From: an uncultured Odoribacter sp. | GTDB taxonomy: Bacteria > Bacteroidota > Bacteroidia > Bacteroidales > Marinifilaceae | DNA: 12,468 nucleotides | Direction of reading: 5' to 3' | Assembly (NCBI GenBank): GCA_934725835.1 | Contig: CAKVCR010000055.1 | Span: forward strand, 1 to 12,468 | Part shown: in pieces, positions 1 through 5,497 of the stretch | Layout of the letters: every line of letters begins with the position of its first letter | How positions within the stretch are numbered: the first letter of the stretch is position 1 | Translations under genes and position numbers: made by a program | The notes under the pieces: generated by a model | Databases searched by the model: none | Seen by the model: only the letters and a program-made list of their open reading frames with translations | Told to the model about the DNA's origin: nothing

Positions 1-165
1 GAGCTCGCCACCCGCTACGTGGACGATTTCCTCACCGGCGACCTCTACTTCAAGGCCAAATACCCCACGCAGAACCTGGATCGCGCCCGCAACCTCATTG
101 CCCTTGCCCGCGACATGGACGCCAACATGGCTGCAATGCACCAGACCATAGACCGATTGCTTTGA
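1..165 (+). CDS. C-terminal end of a phosphotransferase / sugar-kinase-like protein (partial)
   Basis: The frame is open from base 1 and closes at TGA 163-165, giving the last 54 residues of a protein that starts upstream of the window. The tail contains an FLTGDLYFKAKYP segment followed by NLDRARN and a helix ending in a Met-rich stretch. This pattern (tyrosine-rich turn, then N-x-x-R-A-R) is what I know from the C-termini of aminoglycoside-phosphotransferase-fold sugar kinases such as N-acetylhexosamine kinases, often annotated as mucin-desulfating-sulfatase related. The kinase catalytic motifs lie outside the window, so substrate and activity cannot be judged. Codon use is GC-rich, unlike the AT-rich island beyond 1525. 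The next gene starts 9-15 nt downstream on the same strand, so the two are probably co-transcribed. Confidence 0.6.
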   Translation, partial: ELATRYVDDFLTGDLYFKAKYPTQNLDRARNLIALARDMDANMAAMHQTIDRLL

Positions 166-180
166 GCTTGGAATGTGGAT

Positions 181-1524
181 ATGAATGTGGTTCGCTCGGA
201 CGGTTTTCTGAAGGAGGTTGCGGCTCTTACCGTGCCTGTAGCATTGCAATCCATGCTGCAGTCGTCTTTTAGCATCGTTGATCAGATCATGATAGGTCAG
301 CTTGGCAGCGTAAGCATCGCCGGCGTAGGTCTTGCTGGAAAGTTCTCTTCCATTTTCTCGGTGGTCGTTGCCGCCGTAGGTGCTGTCGCTGGGATAATGA
401 TATCACAATACATAGGACAGAAGAACGAAGGAGAGGTACGGCGTAGCTTCTATGTGAATCTTCTTTTAGCCGTTGTTGTCGCAGCTCTGTTCATGGCTGT
501 ATGTATCCTGTTTCCAGCAAAGGTTATGGGGCTGTATACCAAGGACACATCCACTAGGGATGTCGCCTGTGGGTATCTTTCAATCATTGCATTGACGTTC
601 CTTCCAATGGCTGGTGCAACCATGCTTTCGACATATCTCAGGTGTTCAGGCAGGCCAAGGCTTCCGTTGTATGCAAGCATCGTTGCCGCCGTTCTGAACA
701 CAATCCTGAACTACATTCTCATTTTTGGTGCATTTGGGATTTCTCCTATGGGCTATAGAGGTGCCGCCATTGCAACGGTTGTGTCCCAAGTTGCGAACTT
801 CATCATAATGATGTTTCTTTTGCCTCGTAAAAACGTTTTGTGCCGCAGGAAGGTGGATACTGAGATATCTGTCTGTAAATTCAATGTAGGCCAGTACTTG
901 GCAATGCTGCTTCCCGTGTTGGTATGCGAGTTCATGTGGAGTCTTGGCGAGAACGTGTATGCGGCGATATATGGGAACATTGGGACGGATGCCAGTGCCG
1001 CCATGACGCTGACCAATCCAATCCAAGGCATTGTGATTGGGGCTTTATGCGGGCTTTCCCAAGCGGCTGGAGTCCTTGTGGGAAAGCGTCTGGGCTCAGG
1101 CTCATACGATGAAGCCTATTCCGTTTCCAAACGCCTTATGCTCTATGGAGCTGTTGATTCTGTTGCGCTTTCTATTTTGGTTGTCGTTTTAAGTCCATTG
1201 TATGTAAAGATATACAACGTGGATACCTCTGTGCGTCTTTTGACCCGTCAGATTCTCTTTGCATATGCGTTGGTTGCGCCCTTCAAGGTCCTTAACATGA
1301 TTTTGGGAGGTGGAATCCTCCGTAGCGGCGGCAAGACCAAGTATGTAATGGGCATAGACCTGTTTGGCACGTGGCTCCTAGGCGTCCCTTTGGGATTGCT
1401 CTCTGCGTTCGTGCTAAGACTCCCAATTCCATACGTCTATTTCATCCTCTCCCTTGAAGAGACCGCCCGCTTCGCAGTGTCCATGGTCGTCTTCCACCGG
1501 CGCCGCTGGATGCAGAGGTTGTAG
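181..1524 (+). CDS. MATE-family multidrug/Na+ (or H+) antiporter
   Basis: A complete protein of about 447 residues, the usual length for MATE exporters, which swap cations for drugs or metabolites across the inner membrane. The sequence is hydrophobic throughout, with about 12 membrane segments in two six-helix halves. The N-terminal half carries the family pattern: a Pro in TM1 (LTVPVALQSML), then VDQIMIGQLG and a GLAGKF segment. I favour ATG 181 because a GGA at 170-172 lies 8 nt upstream; an in-frame GTG at 175 would add two residues but has poor spacing. It follows the kinase-like gene almost directly. The C-terminus ends in a basic tail (RRRWMQRL). The substrate cannot be inferred. Lower GC than the preceding fragment hints at a different history, but this is weak. 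Confidence 0.9.
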   Translation: MNVVRSDGFLKEVAALTVPVALQSMLQSSFSIVDQIMIGQLGSVSIAGVGLAGKFSSIFSVVVAAVGAVAGIMISQYIGQKNEGEVRRSFYVNLLLAVVVAALFMAVCILFPAKVMGLYTKDTSTRDVACGYLSIIALTFLPMAGATMLSTYLRCSGRPRLPLYASIVAAVLNTILNYILIFGAFGISPMGYRGAAIATVVSQVANFIIMMFLLPRKNVLCRRKVDTEISVCKFNVGQYLAMLLPVLVCEFMWSLGENVYAAIYGNIGTDASAAMTLTNPIQGIVIGALCGLSQAAGVLVGKRLGSGSYDEAYSVSKRLMLYGAVDSVALSILVVVLSPLYVKIYNVDTSVRLLTRQILFAYALVAPFKVLNMILGGGILRSGGKTKYVMGIDLFGTWLLGVPLGLLSAFVLRLPIPYVYFILSLEETARFAVSMVVFHRRRWMQRL

Positions 1525-1684
1525 GGGTTGGTTAGTTGTGAGCTCCGTTCTAGGTTGAGTATGAACTATAGAGTAGTCCATAGCTGTATAGTCTTGAGAT
1601 AGTATACTTTTGCTTGTTTTTGCATCGTCTTAGACTACTTATAGTATAAAACATGTGAAAAAAACGAACAAAAGCGGGTGTCTT

Positions 1685-1737
1685 ACCTGTTTCAGGTGAA
1701 CCTAGGTCTTTCGGCCAACCTAAGTTGGCATCCCAAC
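1685..1737. repeat. Cluster of small, mutually exclusive hairpins
   Basis: Three perfect stem-loops lie within 53 bases: ACCTG-TTT-CAGGT (1685-1697), GCCAAC-CTAA-GTTGGC (1714-1729) and GTTGG-CATC-CCAAC (1724-1737). The last two share GTTGG at 1724-1728, so only one can form at a time. Position and form would suit an intergenic repeated palindromic element, or a structured RNA reading in either direction. Neither is shown by this sequence alone. Confidence 0.45.
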
Positions 1738-1763
1738 TACCTTCACTGAATAATCCCTTTTGT

Positions 1764-1795
1764 GGATAGTCAATGGAAATGTTTGATTTGAATAG
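1764..1795. repeat. Diverged direct repeat, copy A
   Basis: This 32-base stretch matches 3354-3385 at 27 of 32 positions, including an uninterrupted 12-base core (AAATGTTTGATT) followed by YGAATAG. In copy B the segment lies just before the remains of an ORF6N-type gene. In both copies a divergent plus-strand gene lies downstream (lipoprotein at 1994, toxin-like gene at 3510). Common ancestry of the two intergenic segments is an inference. Confidence 0.45.
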
Positions 1796-1957
1796 CATGT
1801 TAGCTTGTTGTTTTTACGATGTATTAATTTAAGTTGAAATGGAGAGTTTGTGATATCTTTGATTAGAACTCATGGTTGATGTGTACCAACAACAAAACCT
1901 ATCTTACAAAAAGCTTTTTTGTGCTTGTATTTCGACTAATCAGAGTACAGTAATTCA

Positions 1958-1986
1958 TTGACCGTGTGATTCACTCTCCTTATAAT
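1958..1986 (+). promoter_or_regulatory. Sigma-70-type promoter of the lipoprotein gene
   Basis: TTGACC (1958-1963) and a perfect TATAAT (1981-1986) are separated by exactly 17 bases, close to the bacterial housekeeping consensus. The expected transcription start, about 7 bases past the -10 box, falls at 1992-1994, right on the ATG of the lipoprotein gene at 1994. The transcript would therefore be leaderless. Fittingly, no Shine-Dalgarno sequence precedes that ATG. Confidence 0.7.
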
Positions 1987-1993
1987 TCACGAC

Positions 1994-2434
1994 ATGAAGA
2001 ATAATCTAATTGCTTTTTGCTTTATTGTTCTCTTTTATGTTCTTGTTTCCTGTAGTCCGCAACCCGAAGCAAATTCAAATAGCCAATAAACAACCAATCG
2101 AGCAGAAAACAACTCTAGCCAAGAAGATGTGATTGACATGGATTCTGACTATTCAATCGAAAAACATCTTGAAGGCTCATGGACTTGGACTGACGGCACA
2201 ACAAAATGCGCTCTGGATTTTAAAGACGAGACTAAGACAGCAACATGGGTGATTTATGGGTACACGTTTTCTGGAAATTACAGAGCTTCCGGCAGACAGA
2301 TAATTTGCGATATGCACAGTGCGAAAACCGCCCCGACACTTTTTGTTCATGAACTCACACCAACGAGTCTAGAGATTACAGGAGTAGGCAGAATCCCAAT
2401 CACTGTGAGGAACATGACATTTACCAAAGAATGA
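1994..2434 (+). pseudogene. Lipoprotein gene interrupted by an in-frame TAA
   Basis: From ATG 1994 the frame encodes a lipoprotein signal peptide: a short KNN n-region, a hydrophobic core and the lipobox LVSC with the acceptor at Cys20. A polar SPQPEANSNSQ linker follows. TAA at 2087-2089 then stops translation, but the same frame continues without interruption to TGA 2432-2434. Together this would be a 146-codon lipoprotein with a polar linker and a small beta-rich lipocalin-like domain opening with a LEGSW motif. A single CAA-to-TAA change would explain it. The promoter and lipobox are well preserved, so the inactivation looks recent; readthrough or a sequencing error are the alternatives. 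The domain type is a tentative call. Confidence 0.7.
2129..2434 (+). CDS. Downstream fragment of the interrupted lipoprotein (lipocalin-like domain)
   Basis: This open part of the broken lipoprotein gene has about 101 residues if read from GTG 2129, or 98 from ATG 2138. It starts with acidic residues, then HLEGSWTW, which resembles the GxW signature that opens lipocalin-type barrels, followed by alternating beta-like strands ending NMTFTKE. Only a weak AAGAAG precedes the GTG, and without the signal peptide the product would stay in the cytosol. It is more likely the second half of the 1994-2434 reading frame than an independent gene. Confidence 0.4.
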   Translation: MIDMDSDYSIEKHLEGSWTWTDGTTKCALDFKDETKTATWVIYGYTFSGNYRASGRQIICDMHSAKTAPTLFVHELTPTSLEITGVGRIPITVRNMTFTKE

Positions 2435-2505
2435 GTTTTGCATTGTGCTTAGTATGAAACCATTGACAAGGGTCTTTGTTATGGTGCGGTTAATCATTGT
2501 GTCAC

Positions 2506-2523
2506 ATACAAATGAATTTGTAT
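2506..2523. terminator. AT-rich inverted repeat between convergent genes
   Basis: ATACAAAT-GA-ATTTGTAT is a perfect 8-base inverted repeat in the short gap between the plus-strand lipoprotein gene (ends 2434) and the minus-strand gene ending at 2526. Its position suits a bidirectional terminator, but the stem is AT-rich and no long T-run follows on either side, so this is a weak call. Confidence 0.25.
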
Positions 2524-2525
2524 TG

Positions 2526-3125
2526 TTAAGTGAGCGATTGTAGTCGTTTAAGAAGGGATTTCAACAGCTTTTCATCTTCGTTAATGCTGATTTCAAATGC
2601 TTTCTTTCCTATGTCCTTGATTGATGCATCAATGTGATAAAGAACTTTGTCATCAAGAATCAGGAACCTGTCATGGAACTCATCCGTGTACCTGATTTCA
2701 AGCTTCCCGCACTGGCTCTTGAAAGTATTGATTTCTTTCTCAGTCAATTTGCAGCTCTTTTTGAAGGTGTAGATATCAACGGAAACTCCGGCTTTCTTTC
2801 TGGAAAGCATATCGAGGGTTCCCTTGTCCACATAGCCGTCAATGAGATTTATTGATTTCTCCGCTTTTCCTATGATCTCTTCAATGCAGCTTGTGGCATC
2901 CCACATCTGCCATTTAAAGAATATGACGGCTTTGTCAGGCTTCGTAGCCTTCAACTGCTTGAAGGTGTGCTTGATATTCTCATCGGTCTCAAACTGTTTG
3001 AGCTCTATGCGGTCAAGGCGTTGGAAAACGATTGCATTGTCTGCAATATAATCCCTCATTGATTTGAACGCTCTGACGAGCGCCAGACTCTGCTTAATCG
3101 CTAACTCCCCCTTAAGGACGGTCAT
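2526..3125 (-). CDS. Still-open C-terminal part of the ORF6N protein (PLD-like motif)
   Basis: 199 residues from ATG 3125. The first ~30 residues (KGELAIKQSLALVRAFKSM) are the normal continuation of an ORF6N domain rather than a natural N-terminus. A coiled linker follows, then a C-terminal domain from about residue 75: a helix (IEEIIGKAEKSINLIDGYVD), a strand (VSVDIYTFKK) and HDRFLILDD at 151-159 followed by YHIDAS. That fits a phospholipase-D-type HxK/Rx4D half-motif with Arg in place of Lys. The region is known as the C-terminal part of many ORF6N proteins; its role is unclear. No Shine-Dalgarno sequence precedes 3125. The frame may persist only because the gene broke recently. Expression as a separate protein is doubtful. 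Confidence 0.55.
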   Translation of the reverse strand: MTVLKGELAIKQSLALVRAFKSMRDYIADNAIVFQRLDRIELKQFETDENIKHTFKQLKATKPDKAVIFFKWQMWDATSCIEEIIGKAEKSINLIDGYVDKGTLDMLSRKKAGVSVDIYTFKKSCKLTEKEINTFKSQCGKLEIRYTDEFHDRFLILDDKVLYHIDASIKDIGKKAFEISINEDEKLLKSLLKRLQSLT

Positions 3126-3183
3126 AAGTATGTATATGCATTATTCTGTGAAGGCATACGGAAGATAACGTGACCCTTCCCAA

Positions 3184-3209
3184 CTTGAGGTGGTTTTTTT
3201 CACCTCAAG
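3184..3209. repeat. Perfect 9-bp inverted repeat at a frameshift site
   Basis: CTTGAGGTG (3184-3192) and CACCTCAAG (3201-3209) flank GTTTTTTT, forming a perfect 9-bp stem inside the broken ORF6N gene. The second -1 frameshift of that gene falls in this hairpin, next to the seven-base homopolymer. Confidence 0.6.
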
Positions 3210-3353
3210 ATGAAATTCAACTCGTCTTTGGTCAGTCGAAACATCATGCTTCTGGAAATTTCTCAATGTTGTTTCTGACTTGACGGTTGAAGTTCTTGGT
3301 CTCGTAACCATAGATGGTAGCAAGATCCGAATCCAGCATGACCTACACGCCAC

Positions 3354-3385
3354 GGATGGTCCAAGAAAATGTTTGATTCGAATAG
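3354..3385. repeat. Diverged direct repeat, copy B
   Basis: Partner of the repeat at 1764-1795 (27 of 32 bases identical). It overlaps the presumed 5' end of the broken ORF6N gene on the minus strand and lies about 125 bases upstream of the toxin-like gene on the plus strand. Confidence 0.45.
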
Positions 3386-3423
3386 GAGATTGTAGGTGTT
3401 AATGTCTTTAAGAAAACTTGTAG

Positions 3424-3437
3424 TTGATATATATCAA
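3424..3437 (+). promoter_or_regulatory. Palindromic operator candidate upstream of the toxin-like operon
   Basis: TTGATATATATCAA is a perfect 14-base palindrome 72 bases before the start of the HTH-DUF3990 gene. Its left half could double as a -35 box (TTGATA), although no strong -10 follows at the right distance. A better-spaced weak pair is TTGCTT (3458-3463) with TTAAAT (3481-3486), 17 bases apart. A related imperfect palindrome, TTGATGTGTACCAA, lies at 1876-1889 upstream of the lipoprotein gene. Because the operon encodes an HTH protein, autoregulation here is plausible but unproven. Confidence 0.4.
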
Positions 3438-3509
3438 GAGTAAGTTATGCAAAAGATTTGCTTTTTGTATTACTTTGTGATTAAATTCTAAGCGAGAGAA
3501 GAGGTTTCC

Positions 3510-4373
3510 ATGACAAATGATTATGAGGTTGTTTATGATATTGGAGTAATCTGCGAGCTGTTGAATATCACTTCAATGGATTTTGCCAGACAGATTGGCG
3601 TTTCAGCCGAAACTGTTTCTAGGTGGAAATCTGGTTTTAGTGAAGTAACAGCGGAGAATCTCAATGGAATATATGATTTTGCATTTGATAAGGGGATTAA
3701 ACTCAATAGAATCAAAGAGCAGCTATATAAGGAGGATTGCATTGGACAAAACAAAGTGGTTCTTTTCCATGGTTCCAAAAAAGTGATTGAAGGAGAGGTT
3801 TCGATTGAGAAATCAAAGGATACAAACGATTTTGGGAAAGGTTTTTATTGCGGTGAGAGTTTAGAGCAATCCGCTATGTTTGTTTCTGGGTATCCTGAAT
3901 CGTCATTGTATATTGCAGAGTTTGATAAATCCGGCCTTGAAGGAACTCAGTTCTTTGTGGATCGCGATTGGATGTTGATGATTGCACATTTTAGGGGTAG
4001 GCTTGCCGAGTATGCAAGGCATCCAATCATTCAACGGGTTCTGAAGAGAATAGAGCACGTGGACTACGTTGTGGCTCCAATAGCTGACAATCGCATGTTT
4101 GAAATAATAGACAACTTCATTGATGGTGAAATCACAGACGTGCAATGCCAACATTGCCTATCGGCAACGAACCTTGGCAACCAATATGTTCTAAAAACCC
4201 CAAAAGCCATATGTCAATTGGTATTCAAACGTCATTGCTGGCTTGGTGACAAGGAGAAACAGTTTTACCTGATCTCGAAACAAGAAGAATCAAAAATCGG
4301 GAACGATAAGGTCAAAATTGCAAGAAGACAGTATCGTGGGCAGGGTAGTTATATCGAGGATATTTTCAAATGA
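3510..4373 (+). CDS. HTH domain fused to DUF3990 (ADP-ribosyltransferase-like toxin candidate)
   Basis: 287 residues, starting at ATG 3510 behind a good ribosome site (GAGAAGAGG, 5 bases upstream). Residues ~10-70 form a helix-turn-helix of XRE-like type (DFARQIGVSAETVSRWKSG). From about residue 80 comes a DUF3990 domain: VVLFHGSK (His87), DFGKGFYCGES (Tyr113), SSLYIAEF, DYVVAPIADNRMFEIID and GNQYVLKT (Gln225). The HGS and GKGFY motifs resemble the His and Tyr motifs of PARP/diphtheria-type ADP-ribosyltransferases; Gln225 as third active-site residue is my inference. DUF3990 proteins are often encoded in small toxin-like cassettes in gut bacteria. The ~50 residues after Gln225 form a basic tail. 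The stop overlaps the next gene by 4 bases (ATGA), so the two are translationally coupled. All frames look intact, unlike the neighbouring genes. Confidence 0.75.
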   Translation: MTNDYEVVYDIGVICELLNITSMDFARQIGVSAETVSRWKSGFSEVTAENLNGIYDFAFDKGIKLNRIKEQLYKEDCIGQNKVVLFHGSKKVIEGEVSIEKSKDTNDFGKGFYCGESLEQSAMFVSGYPESSLYIAEFDKSGLEGTQFFVDRDWMLMIAHFRGRLAEYARHPIIQRVLKRIEHVDYVVAPIADNRMFEIIDNFIDGEITDVQCQHCLSATNLGNQYVLKTPKAICQLVFKRHCWLGDKEKQFYLISKQEESKIGNDKVKIARRQYRGQGSYIEDIFK

Positions 4374-4858
4374 AAGAAATGGATGAAATGGGATTGAAGA
4401 TTTGTAGGGCGCAAGCGAACTTGTTCGTTGCATCTTTGACTCTTACAGAATGCAGCTCCCCTGTATTCTTGCGTAGGTTCATGAACTCATCTGTTGCAGG
4501 ACGTATGGACAAAGGTTTCTTCCTGTTCGAGGCAAGCTCGAATGTTTCTGTCATTTCCGAGATTGAGGAAGAGTTCGGTAAAACGAATTACGGCAAGGTT
4601 AAGTTCTCTGAAAACGAGATGTATTGGATGGGGTACTTGTACCGCTATTGGTGCTACACCTATGGAAGGACGAGCAAACAGGTCTATCGCATCATAAAGC
4701 CCACGGAGCTGCGTACCCTTTTCTTTCCTTATCATTCCCTTGATTGCAGTGCTGCAATAGAACGAATACTGGAGGCAAAGGGTAAAAACGAAGAGGACTC
4801 CATTGAAAAAGGCGTTGCCATCCTCAGGAGACTGATTAACCAAAGAAAGATTTCTTGA
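4370..4858 (+). CDS. Partner protein of the DUF3990 gene (antitoxin candidate)
   Basis: 162 residues, starting at ATG 4370 inside the stop region of the upstream gene. It is mostly helical and carries motifs I recall from a family found next to DUF3990 genes: CSSPVFLRRFMNSSVAGRMD (residues ~28-47), an acidic EIEEEFG helix, the aromatic block EMYWMGYLYRYWCYTYGRTS (83-102), LFFPYHSLD (117-125) and a final ERILEAKG helix. No enzyme active site is apparent. Tight coupling to the putative transferase and the conserved block make a neutralising partner the best guess, but this rests on gene context and remembered family pattern, not on a known structure. A second ATG (4379) lies in frame. The element end at 4897 lies 38 bases past its stop codon. 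Confidence 0.65.
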   Translation: MKEMDEMGLKICRAQANLFVASLTLTECSSPVFLRRFMNSSVAGRMDKGFFLFEASSNVSVISEIEEEFGKTNYGKVKFSENEMYWMGYLYRYWCYTYGRTSKQVYRIIKPTELRTLFFPYHSLDCSAAIERILEAKGKNEEDSIEKGVAILRRLINQRKIS

Positions 4859-4896
4859 TTGTTGGTGCCAAGTAAAGCTTTTAAGCGAAGGATTCT

Positions 4897-4965
4897 TGTA
4901 CAATCCAACTTTTTTTGCAAAAAAATCCAACATTTTGACAGAAAAATCCAACAGTTTTGCAAAAT
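4897..4965. repeat. Element end with three 21-22-bp spaced transposase-site repeats
   Basis: AATCCAAC occurs at 4902-4909, 4924-4931 and 4945-4952, each followed by a T-rich run and usually TTTTG and an A-rich run. The spacing of 22 and 21 bases is about two helical turns, so the sites face the same side of the DNA. MuA binds comparable ~22-bp sites at Mu ends. The outermost copy lies 5 bases inside the terminal TGTAC. Confidence 0.65.
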
Positions 4966-5019
4966 ATTTCGTGCCTTAGCGTGCTTTTCAGGGCTTTATC
5001 GTGTCAGCTTTGAAGGGGT

Positions 5020-5037
5020 GTTCAACGTGTGTTGAAC
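5020..5037. repeat. Perfect inverted repeat between element end and operon terminator
   Basis: GTTCAAC-GTGT-GTTGAAC is a 7-bp stem with a 4-base loop. No T-run follows on either strand, so it looks more like a protein site or attenuating hairpin than a terminator. Several CGTG tetramers lie nearby (4970, 4980, 5000, 5026). Confidence 0.4.
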
Positions 5038-5050
5038 GGTGCTTGGACAA

Positions 5051-5076
5051 AAAGAAAACCAGCCTTGCGGCTGGCT
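5051..5076 (-). terminator. Rho-independent terminator of the element's minus-strand operon
   Basis: On the minus strand CCAGCC-GCAA-GGCTGG is followed directly by TTTTCTTTTTG, a GC-rich stem with a T-run. It lies about 20 bases past the stop of the last operon gene (5096). It would stop the transposition transcript before it crosses the element end into the toxin-antitoxin operon. Confidence 0.8.
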
Positions 5077-5095
5077 TTCTTCGTATGAATGGGTT

Positions 5096-5497
5096 TCAAC
5101 CCCTGAGATCCCTTTCCTTGGTCTTCATATTCCTCAGGGCCTCGAAGACCGTGCTGTAGAGGTCCTCGAAGTCGTAGGCGTACACTTCCTTGTTGATGTC
5201 GCTGAACCGGATGTCGTCCGAACCGTCTATGTCCGCCATGCGTCCGAAGAACAGATGCCAGCACTCGTGGATCACGATGGGCACCCCATAGCTTCTTCTG
5301 AACACCATGAGGAATTCCAGAGTGTCGATGTGGAACACCGCAGCCTCCGATGCCTTGCCTAGGACCAAGTCCTCCTGGTTCTTTCCCTGGAACGTGTAGG
5401 CGCTCCTGTCAGGGACCAAGGCGACCGTTATGTAGGCCTTGCCCCATTTCAGGGAATGGAGCAGGGTGCCGTCGTTCATCCTCTTCACATCTCCCAT
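5096..5497 (-). CDS. HExxH zincin-like phage protein
   Basis: 133 residues from ATG 5497, behind GAGGAAG with good spacing. It overlaps the upstream gene by 13 bases and is last in the operon. The C-terminal half has HECWH at 77-81, a zincin-type HExxH metal site, then a helix region and NKEVYAYDFEDLY with Glu104 as a possible third ligand. The N-terminal half is beta-rich and contains HSLKWGKAYITVALVPD. Phages often encode small proteins with HExxH followed by an E-x-Y-A-Y helix; their activity is generally undefined, and peptidase or purely structural zinc binding are both possible. I see no signal peptide or membrane segment, so it is probably cytosolic. Confidence 0.7.
   Translation of the reverse strand: MGDVKRMNDGTLLHSLKWGKAYITVALVPDRSAYTFQGKNQEDLVLGKASEAAVFHIDTLEFLMVFRRSYGVPIVIHECWHLFFGRMADIDGSDDIRFSDINKEVYAYDFEDLYSTVFEALRNMKTKERDLRG

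Larger units (their letters stand above)
1525..1957. other. AT-rich intergenic region with hairpins and no convincing gene
   Basis: No believable gene is seen here. The only open frame of size (minus strand, 1550-1798) has biased composition and no ribosome site. The stretch holds short AT-rich inverted repeats (ACTATA 1565-1570 with TATAGT 1587-1592; the palindrome AGTATACT 1601-1608), a hairpin cluster at 1685-1737, one copy of a diverged repeat (1764-1795) and an AAAAAGCTTTTT palindrome near 1908-1920. No clear MATE terminator was found. Confidence 0.6.
2526..3363 (-). pseudogene. Broken ORF6N-domain protein with PLD-like C-terminal region
   Basis: Reading the minus strand from about 3360, successive frames rebuild an ORF6N (KilA-N-like, phage antirepressor-type) domain. 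TIRGV, a stop TAG at 3345-3343, then VMLDSDLATIYGYETKNFNRQ and VRNNIEKFPE are followed by a -1 shift near 3253. MFRLTKDELNFILR comes next, then a second -1 shift near 3200 at a run of seven A, then KKTTSSWEGSRYLPYAFTE and TAA at 3143-3141 where the family normally has Gln. The same frame continues into MTVLKGELAIKQS, which in intact homologues directly follows AFTEQGIYML. So the open frame 2526-3125 is the tail of this gene. At least four lesions are present. The start region is not recognisable and may be lost at the repeat near 3354-3385. ORF6N proteins are DNA-binding and common in phages and islands. Confidence 0.8.

Noticed and set aside
1550..1798. 82-codon minus-strand open frame as a protein gene
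   Set aside because: It covers the hairpin cluster and a diverged repeat and lacks a ribosome site. It is better explained as noncoding, perhaps a dispersed intergenic repeat.
3141..3353. 70-codon minus-strand frame as an independent gene
   Set aside because: It mixes an out-of-frame shadow of the ORF6N N-terminus with the true frame after the second frameshift (KKTTSSWEGSRYLPYAFTE), so it is a by-product of the pseudogene.
4902..4952. AATCCAAC repeats as a small CRISPR array
   Set aside because: The conserved unit is only 8 bases, the intervening sequence is T/A-rich and shared, and no cas genes occur. Transposase sites fit better.
5020..5037. The GTTCAAC inverted repeat as a terminator
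   Set aside because: No T-run follows on either strand; the hairpin at 5059-5074 with a minus-strand T-run is the convincing terminator.
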